The position numbers and the translations under genes were made by a program. From Thiorhodovibrio winogradskyi (GTDB taxonomy: Bacteria > Pseudomonadota > Gammaproteobacteria > Chromatiales > Chromatiaceae), in the NCBI RefSeq assembly GCF_036208045.1, contig NZ_CP121472.1:5033531-5097530 (forward strand): a stretch of 64,000 bases of DNA, written 5' to 3'. This document shows, one piece after another, positions 58,353 through 64,000 of the stretch. Under the pieces are notes generated by a model. That model made no database searches. It saw only the letters and a program-made list of their open reading frames with translations, and had not been told where the DNA came from. Positions within the stretch are counted from its first letter, which is position 1, and each line of letters opens with the position of its first letter.

Positions 58353-60314
58353 ATGCTTAGCTCCCTGACCATGGCCAAAAAACTCATCCTCGGCTTCGGC
58401 ATCGTTTTGGCGTTGCTGATTCTTGTCGGGGGATTTTCCTTCGTGACCATCAATAACGCCTCGAGTGATTTCGCGCTCTACCGCGACAAGGCCCGCAAGG
58501 CCAATGCCATGGGCGAGCTCCAGGCCGCGATGCTGATGGCGCGAATGAACGTCAAGGACTTCCTGATCACCAAGGGGAGTGACAAGGATCGCCAGGAATT
58601 CCAGCAGTACGCGACCCAAACACAGAATCTGCTGAACGAGATCGCCCCAACGATCAATCAGCCCGAGCGTGCGTCAAAGATTCGCAGCGCTCAAGAGAGC
58701 ATCGGGGCCTATATCGCCGGCTTCGACAAGCTGATCGTCTTCATGGCCGATCAGAACAAGATTTTTGAAGACGACTTGCGCCGACTCGGACGCGATATTG
58801 AGCAGCGCCTGACCGAGATGTGGGAAGTCGCCGGTCGGGAAGACGATCAGCAAACCGAGGTCTTGACCGCGCAGGCCTTGCGCAACATCTTGATTGCCCG
58901 GGTCTATGTCCGTTACTTCGTCGACGACAACACGGTTGAATCCGCCAATCGCGTTCATCAGGAGTTCAAGGACTTCCAGCAACGCCTGGCGGAACTCGAT
59001 GAGCGCGTACAGGGCAGCCAACGTCGTCTTCTCAATGAGATCACGCGTCTCGGCAGCGAGTATCTCAGCGGATTCGATCTTGGCGTTAAGAACATCAATG
59101 AGCGCGACACCCTGGTGGCCAACACGCTCGATACGCTAGGACCGCAATTTGCCGCCACACTCAACGACATCAAACAAAGTTTCATCAGCGAGCAAGACGA
59201 AATCGGTCCGCGCGTGCAGGCCGCCAACGAGCGTGCCGTCTTTATCATCACGGTGCTATCCGGCATTGCCCTGTTGTTTGGTGTCATTATAGCCTGGGTG
59301 ATTATCCGTGGTGTCATGGCCCAACTGGGCAAGGATCCTGGCATCATCGCCGATGTCACCAAGCGCGTCGCCAACGGCGATCTCGGCATCGAATTCGACC
59401 AGCAAGGCATGCGTGGCGTCTATGCCGACATGCACGGCATGGTCCAGCAGCTGCAGCAGATCGTCGGCGAGGTGCGGGTTGGTGCCGACAATCTCAGTTC
59501 CGCCTCCAGCGAGGTCAGTTCCACCGCCCAGGCGCTCAGCCAGGGCGCCACCGAGCAGGCCGCCAGCGTTGAGGAGACCACCGCCAGCATTGAGCAACTC
59601 AATGCCTCGGTGCAGCAGAATACCGAGAACGCGCGCGTGACCAACGGCATCGCAAAGAGTTCGGCCGAGGAAGCCCGCCAAGGTGGCGAGGCGGTCAACC
59701 GCACGGTCGCGGCGATGAAGGAAATCGCCAGCAAGATCGGCATGATCGAGGAGATCGCCTACAAGACCAATTTGCTCGCGCTCAACGCGGCGATTGAGGC
59801 CGCGCGCGCCGGCGAGCATGGCAAGGGCTTCACCGTGGTGGCGGCCGAGGTGCGCAAACTCGCCGAGAACAGCGGCGTGACCGCGCAGGAAATCAATCAG
59901 CTCGCCACCAACAGCGTCTCCATCGCCGAGGACGCCGGACGGGTGCTCGAGCAAATGGTGCCCAATATTGTTAAGACCGCCGAGCTGGTGGAGGAAATCA
60001 CCGCGGCCTCCGGCGAGCAAGCCTCCGGCATCGGTCAGATCAACGATGCCATGGGCCAACTCGACAAGGCCACCCAGCAGAACGCATCTTCGTCCGAGGA
60101 GCTGGCCGCCACCGCCGAGGAACTCAGCGGTCAGGCCGCGCAGCTGCAGGAAACCATGGCCTTCTTCAAGCTCGCCGGTGGCGGCGGCAAGCGCCAAAGC
60201 CTCGCCGTCAAGAAGGCGCCGGTGCCCAAGAAGTCCGCTGCCGCGCCACGTGGCGATGATGGTTTCGCGACTGGCGGTGATGACCTCGATTCCCAGGACT
60301 TTGAGCGCTTCTAG
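58353..60314 (+). CDS. methyl-accepting chemotaxis protein with HBM-type sensor
   Basis: A 653-residue chemoreceptor: TM1 about 12-32 ([19 protein letters not shown]), helical periplasmic sensor about 35-300 resembling the bimodular HBM domain ([21 protein letters not shown]), TM2 about 302-325, HAMP, and signalling domain with [24 protein letters not shown] lies 8 bases before the ATG. It belongs to the same operon as cheA and cheW, so it is probably the main receptor of this pathway. HBM sensors in other bacteria bind organic acids; the ligand here is unknown. Confidence 0.9.
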   Translation: MLSSLTMAKKLILGFGIVLALLILVGGFSFVTINNASSDFALYRDKARKANAMGELQAAMLMARMNVKDFLITKGSDKDRQEFQQYATQTQNLLNEIAPTINQPERASKIRSAQESIGAYIAGFDKLIVFMADQNKIFEDDLRRLGRDIEQRLTEMWEVAGREDDQQTEVLTAQALRNILIARVYVRYFVDDNTVESANRVHQEFKDFQQRLAELDERVQGSQRRLLNEITRLGSEYLSGFDLGVKNINERDTLVANTLDTLGPQFAATLNDIKQSFISEQDEIGPRVQAANERAVFIITVLSGIALLFGVIIAWVIIRGVMAQLGKDPGIIADVTKRVANGDLGIEFDQQGMRGVYADMHGMVQQLQQIVGEVRVGADNLSSASSEVSSTAQALSQGATEQAASVEETTASIEQLNASVQQNTENARVTNGIAKSSAEEARQGGEAVNRTVAAMKEIASKIGMIEEIAYKTNLLALNAAIEAARAGEHGKGFTVVAAEVRKLAENSGVTAQEINQLATNSVSIAEDAGRVLEQMVPNIVKTAELVEEITAASGEQASGIGQINDAMGQLDKATQQNASSSEELAATAEELSGQAAQLQETMAFFKLAGGGGKRQSLAVKKAPVPKKSAAAPRGDDGFATGGDDLDSQDFERF

Positions 60315-60326
60315 GCGGAGAATCCG

Positions 60327-60884
60327 ATGACTGCTACCGCAACCACGGAGCCTGGCGGCGATCCGAACGGCGTCGCCGAGGACGCCGCTCAGTATCTGAC
60401 CTTCTCGGTGGCCCAAGAGCGGCTGGCGATGTCGATTGATGCCGTGCAGGAGATCATCGAGACACCCAGGGTCACCCAGGTGCCTATGACGCCGGACTAT
60501 ATTCGGGGTGTCATTAACCTCAGGGGTAATGTGGTCCCGGTGGTCGACCTTGGCGCGCGCCTTAATCGAGGCGCGCTGACTATCTCCAAGCGCAGCTGTA
60601 TCGTGCTAGTCGAAGTCAAGACACACAACGACGGCGAAGGCCAGGTACTCGGCATGCTGGTCGATGAGGTCAACAATATCCTTGATATCCCGCGTGACGA
60701 TGTCAAACCGGCGCCGGAATTTGGCTCGGAGATTCGTACCGACTTCATCGAGGCCATGGGCCGGGTCCAGGATGTCTTTGTCATTATCCTGGCTATCGAT
60801 AATGTGCTATCGATCCACGAACTAGCCGCGTTGAAAAAGATGGTAGAGGGGGCAGGCCCGGACGGCCCGAATGTGGGGAGCTGA
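60327..60884 (+). CDS. cheW: chemotaxis coupling protein CheW
   Basis: Links receptors to CheA. The 185 residues contain the CheW beta-barrel motifs (YLTFSVAQERLAMSIDAVQEII, then YIRGVINLRGNVVPVVDLGARL) with about 25 extra residues at the N-terminus and a 15-residue tail. GGAG precedes the ATG. It overlaps cheR by 14 bases. Confidence 0.93.
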   Translation: MTATATTEPGGDPNGVAEDAAQYLTFSVAQERLAMSIDAVQEIIETPRVTQVPMTPDYIRGVINLRGNVVPVVDLGARLNRGALTISKRSCIVLVEVKTHNDGEGQVLGMLVDEVNNILDIPRDDVKPAPEFGSEIRTDFIEAMGRVQDVFVIILAIDNVLSIHELAALKKMVEGAGPDGPNVGS

Positions 60885-61740
60885 GCGCAGGACGACGGCC
60901 ACGCAGGACAACCCGGCGATCGAGGCATTGGCCGAACTCGATCCAATCTCCGACAAAGCTTTTGAGCGATTTCGCCAGTTTATTTACGAGAAGGCGGGGA
61001 TCAACCTCGCCCCGCACAAGCGGCAACTGGTCAGCTCGCGTTTGCAGAAGCGGCTGCGTCACTACGGGTTGCGCAACTACGATGCCTATATCGACCTCAT
61101 CTCCCAGCCTGGCAAAGAAGAAGAGCGTCGGCATCTGGTTGACCTGCTGACCACCAACGAAACCTATTTCTATCGCGAGCCGGCGCATTTCGATTATCTG
61201 CGCGCCAAGATTCTGCCCCAGTACCGCAACCGCACTCTGCATGTCTGGAGCGCGGCCTGCTCGACCGGCGAGGAAGTCTATACCCTCGCCATGGTGCTGG
61301 CCGAAACCCTGGGGCGCGGGGACTGGGATATTCTCGGCTCCGACATCAACTCCCAGGTCGTGGCGACCGCCAAGCGCGGCATGTACCCGCTTGAGCGGGC
61401 CAAGAATCTGCCACGCGAGTGGCTCTCAAAGTATTGCCTGAAAGGCGTGCGGGCGCAGGCGGGCAATCTGCTGATCAATCCCAAGCTCAAGTCGCGCACG
61501 CGATTTGAGGAACGTAACCTGAAAAAACCCCGGGATGACGGTCGGCGCTTCGAGATTGTTTTTTTGCGTAATGTACTCATTTACTTCGACGTGGCCACCA
61601 AACAGCTGGTACTGGACTGCCTGAGTCGTGCCATAGCCCCAGGCGGTTACCTGTTTATCAGTCACGTAGAGTCCCTGCACGGCATCAAGACCGACCTGAC
61701 CACCATCGGACCCTCGATCTTTCGCAAGCCGTTGCATTAG
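60871..61740 (+). CDS. cheR: chemoreceptor methyltransferase CheR
   Basis: Adds methyl groups from SAM to glutamates of receptors, balancing CheB. The 289 residues have the N-terminal helical domain (FERFRQFIYEKAGINLAPHK), LTTNETYFYREPAHFD, SAM site VWSAACSTGEEVYTLAM and NVLIYFD. It starts inside the cheW end (14-base overlap), suggesting coupled translation. Confidence 0.94.
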   Translation: MWGAERRTTATQDNPAIEALAELDPISDKAFERFRQFIYEKAGINLAPHKRQLVSSRLQKRLRHYGLRNYDAYIDLISQPGKEEERRHLVDLLTTNETYFYREPAHFDYLRAKILPQYRNRTLHVWSAACSTGEEVYTLAMVLAETLGRGDWDILGSDINSQVVATAKRGMYPLERAKNLPREWLSKYCLKGVRAQAGNLLINPKLKSRTRFEERNLKKPRDDGRRFEIVFLRNVLIYFDVATKQLVLDCLSRAIAPGGYLFISHVESLHGIKTDLTTIGPSIFRKPLH

Positions 61741-61777
61741 TTTTTGCCTGTTCGCTTGCCCGCCAATCCTGCTCCGC

Positions 61778-62383
61778 ATGAACGCAGCAACATCTCCCGC
61801 GCAACAAAAGCCAATTGAAAAGCGCGTGATTCACGCCGGAGAGCATCATGTCTCGCGCAAGCCCATTGTGCTCTCGACCCTCCTTGGCTCCTGTGTTTCG
61901 GTCTGCCTGTACGATCCGGTCACCCGTGTCGTTGGCATGAATCATTTTTTGCTTGCCACGCGCCACCCAAGCCAGGATGCGCCGCTGGCCTCGGATGCCG
62001 GTCGCTACGGCCTCGGCGCCATGGAGTTACTGATCAACGACATGCTAAAACTGGGCGCCCGGCGCGCCAACCTGCGCGCCAAGGCCTTTGGCGGCGGCAA
62101 TGTGCTCGCAACGCGCCTCAACGAGCTACCGGATCGCTTTAGCATTGGCAAAATCAATATCGATTTCGTTCAGCGCTTTCTGGCCCAGGACCGCATCCCA
62201 TTGGTCGCGCAGGACTTTGGCGGTGAAATGGGGCGGCAGATTCGCTTCGAGAGTAGCGATTTCTCCGTGTACTTGCGACGCATCCCCATTAAGCGCGCCA
62301 GTCGCATCCTGACCGAAGAAAAGCAATACTTCGACAAGGAACTCAAGCATCAACACGAGCAAAGCAGCGTCGAGTTCTGGTGA
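61778..62383 (+). CDS. cheD: chemoreceptor glutamine deamidase CheD
   Basis: Deamidates glutamines of receptors. The 201 residues include the catalytic Cys in TLLGSCVSVCLYDP and His in MNHFLLA, with KAFGGGNVL downstream. C-terminal 40 residues (KRASRILTEEKQYFDKELKH) extend beyond the usual length of about 160. Sits between cheR and cheB. Confidence 0.92.
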   Translation: MNAATSPAQQKPIEKRVIHAGEHHVSRKPIVLSTLLGSCVSVCLYDPVTRVVGMNHFLLATRHPSQDAPLASDAGRYGLGAMELLINDMLKLGARRANLRAKAFGGGNVLATRLNELPDRFSIGKINIDFVQRFLAQDRIPLVAQDFGGEMGRQIRFESSDFSVYLRRIPIKRASRILTEEKQYFDKELKHQHEQSSVEFW

Positions 62384-62452
62384 TTCAATGAATTCAATGC
62401 AAAGGCACAGGATTTTGGTGCTACGGGCCCGAGTGAAAGGAGCAACCTCCGC

Positions 62453-63562
62453 ATGACCATCAAGGTGTTTATTGTTGACGATTCCGCTGTCGTCCGGCAA
62501 GTACTGACGGAGCAGCTCAACACCTTGAGCGGCATTGAAGTCATCGGCTCCGCGCGCGATCCCATTTTCGCGCACAAAGCCTTCGAAAAAGGCTGGCCCG
62601 ATGTCATTGTGCTCGACATTGAAATGCCGCGCATGGATGGGCTGACCTTCTTGCGGCAATTGATGAAAGAGCGCCCAACGCCCGTCATCATCTGCTCCAC
62701 CCTGGCTGGCAAGGGCGCCGAGATCACCATGCAAGCCATGAGTGCCGGCGCGGTGGACATCATCACCAAACCCACGGTGGGCCTGCGCCAGTTTTTGGAG
62801 GAATCCAAGACCCAACTCGGCGATGCCATTCGCGGCGCCAGCCATGCCCGCATGGATAAGGTGTCGCGACCCGGCGCACCCGCACCCGCCACGCTCAAGC
62901 CTACGCCCAAGCTGGCGGCGGATTCGGTCCTCGCCGATCGCGGTTTCAAGCCGCTGGCCACCACCACCGACAGAGTCATCGTCATCGGCACCTCCACCGG
63001 CGGCACCCAGGCGCTTGAGTATGTGCTGACGCGCTTGCCGCGCACCGCACCCGGCATCGTGGTGGTGCAACACATGCCTGGCGCCTTTACCGCGGCCTTT
63101 GCCGAGCGCCTCGATAGCTTGTGCCAGATTCATGTGCGTGAGGCCAAGAATGGCGACCGGGCGATTGCCGGCCAGGCCCTGATCGCACCTGGCACATCTC
63201 ACATGCTGCTGCGCCGCAGTGGCGCTCAGTATGTCGTTGAGATCAAAGGCGGTCCCTTGGTCAGCCGCCATCGCCCGTCAGTGGACGTGCTCTTTCGCTC
63301 CGCCGCGCAGTCGGCCGGCCCCAATGCCATTGGCATCATCATGACCGGCATGGGCGATGATGGCGCGCGTGGCATGCTGGAAATGCACCAGGCCGGCGCC
63401 CTGACCATCGCCCAGGACGAGGCCAGCTGCGTGGTCTACGGCATGCCCAAGGAGGCGGTGAAACTCGGCGGGGTCGATGCCATCGTCGGCATTTCCGCCA
63501 TCCCCGGGATTATTGTCCAGGCGCCATCACGAGCGGCCTATCTTCACCATGCGTCACATTGA
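62453..63562 (+). CDS. cheB: chemoreceptor methylesterase CheB
   Basis: Removes receptor methyl groups when phosphorylated. Receiver domain with Asp55 ([13 protein letters not shown]), linker about 130-175, and esterase domain with catalytic Ser in [10 protein letters not shown], His in VVVQHMPG and Asp in [12 protein letters not shown]. Length 369 is standard. AAAGGAG stands about 11 bases before the ATG. Last gene of the operon; it overlaps the convergent sbcB by 53 bases. Confidence 0.95.
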   Translation: MTIKVFIVDDSAVVRQVLTEQLNTLSGIEVIGSARDPIFAHKAFEKGWPDVIVLDIEMPRMDGLTFLRQLMKERPTPVIICSTLAGKGAEITMQAMSAGAVDIITKPTVGLRQFLEESKTQLGDAIRGASHARMDKVSRPGAPAPATLKPTPKLAADSVLADRGFKPLATTTDRVIVIGTSTGGTQALEYVLTRLPRTAPGIVVVQHMPGAFTAAFAERLDSLCQIHVREAKNGDRAIAGQALIAPGTSHMLLRRSGAQYVVEIKGGPLVSRHRPSVDVLFRSAAQSAGPNAIGIIMTGMGDDGARGMLEMHQAGALTIAQDEASCVVYGMPKEAVKLGGVDAIVGISAIPGIIVQAPSRAAYLHHASH

Positions 63563-64000
63563 TCCTTTGGGGCCAGTCCTCGAGTTCGCTCAACAGACGC
63601 AGCCGGCGCGGATCCGCGGCATGCTCCGCGCGCAGCTCGGCTAATCGTTGGCGGTATTGGCGCGGACTCAAGCCGCACCCCTGGCCTTCCTCGCACAAAC
63701 GCTGTTGGCGCCAGGCTTCCCATTGTTCGGCCTCCCTGGCGCCGAGGCTCTCGGGCCAGTTGCGCGCCCGATAGCGCAACAATAACACCGGCAAGCGTGG
63801 GTCTTTGAAGGGCAAATGCGCTTGTGCAAGCGCTTGGGGCGTCATGTCGCGGACTTGCGCTATCAGCCGCTGATCGGCGTCCGTCAAGAAACCACCGTAG
63901 AGCGCCTGGTCGGGATCTAGCGCGCCAGCCGTATCGGAGCGGGCAAAGGCCGTGTGTAGGGCTTGGGCCACCCGCGCGACTGCCTTGGCATCGGCGGCAA
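63510..64000 (-). CDS. sbcB: exodeoxyribonuclease I SbcB, C-terminal part only
   Basis: The frame is open to the right edge, so this is the last 163 residues of the protein. [22 protein letters not shown] and [22 protein letters not shown] match the C-terminal helical domain of exonuclease I, which degrades single-stranded DNA 3'-5'. The catalytic domain lies outside the window. Its end overlaps cheB on the opposite strand; the final 15 or so residues are less conserved. Confidence 0.85.
   Translation of the reverse strand, partial: AADAKAVARVAQALHTAFARSDTAGALDPDQALYGGFLTDADQRLIAQVRDMTPQALAQAHLPFKDPRLPVLLLRYRARNWPESLGAREAEQWEAWRQQRLCEEGQGCGLSPRQYRQRLAELRAEHAADPRRLRLLSELEDWPQRINVTHGEDRPLVMAPGQ

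Noticed and set aside
59256-60416. 386-codon minus-strand frame opposite the second chemoreceptor
   Set aside because: Antisense shadow rich in Gly/Leu/His; no family.

Overview
The window looks like a GC-rich gammaproteobacterial chromosome, most plausibly a purple sulfur bacterium (Chromatiaceae or a relative). That placement is an inference from overall protein resemblance and the mix of gene types; there is no rRNA in the window. No tRNA, rRNA or CRISPR array was recognised. Both window ends cut genes: a SecA-like ATPase at the left and the exonuclease I gene sbcB at the right.

Layout. 1-13 kb: SecA-like ATPase, a small secreted protein, a large SF1 helicase with RelE-like and ankyrin-like segments, hypA with an acidic repeat tail, speA, a chemoreceptor with two CZB-like zinc motifs in its sensor, and a hybrid histidine kinase. 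13-18 kb: an hsp20 gene with a CIRCE operator, an overlapping sigma-70-type promoter and a ROSE-like RNA thermometer; a Kef-type antiporter; an S1-domain protein; apbC/mrp. 18-20 kb: decayed genes (response-regulator tail, truncated diguanylate cyclase, RelE fragment) and a DUF4143 ATPase. 20-33 kb: housekeeping block with argS, a SPOR protein, a Gld-like ABC operon running into mutM, then ppsA, a Uma2-like nuclease and trpB2.

33-50 kb is the accessory region. A diverged duplication (end of a secreted protein plus start of an hsdM) flanks about 6.6 kb. Within it lie a bicarbonate transporter gene sbtA and its PII-like partner sbtB, each split by a different insertion sequence. Both ISs have clear terminal inverted repeats and target duplications, and removing them restores intact reading frames. 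Next to it is a complete type I restriction-modification operon with an unusual order: two different hsdM genes, an AlbA_2/RecG-like ATPase, hsdS and hsdR, nearly all start/stop coupled.

50-54 kb: zinc uptake operon znuA-znuC-znuB-zur plus a DUF3299 lipoprotein, with a candidate Zur box upstream. 54.9-63.6 kb: a chemotaxis operon cheY-STAS-cheA-mcp-cheW-cheR-cheD-cheB. Its CheA carries two 24-residue motifs resembling the c-di-GMP-binding MshEN motif, which would link second-messenger signalling to chemotaxis if confirmed.

The strongest candidates for something new are the RNA thermometer/CIRCE double control of hsp20, the MshEN-like CheA, the twin-M type I system, and the recent double IS inactivation of the SbtAB bicarbonate system.
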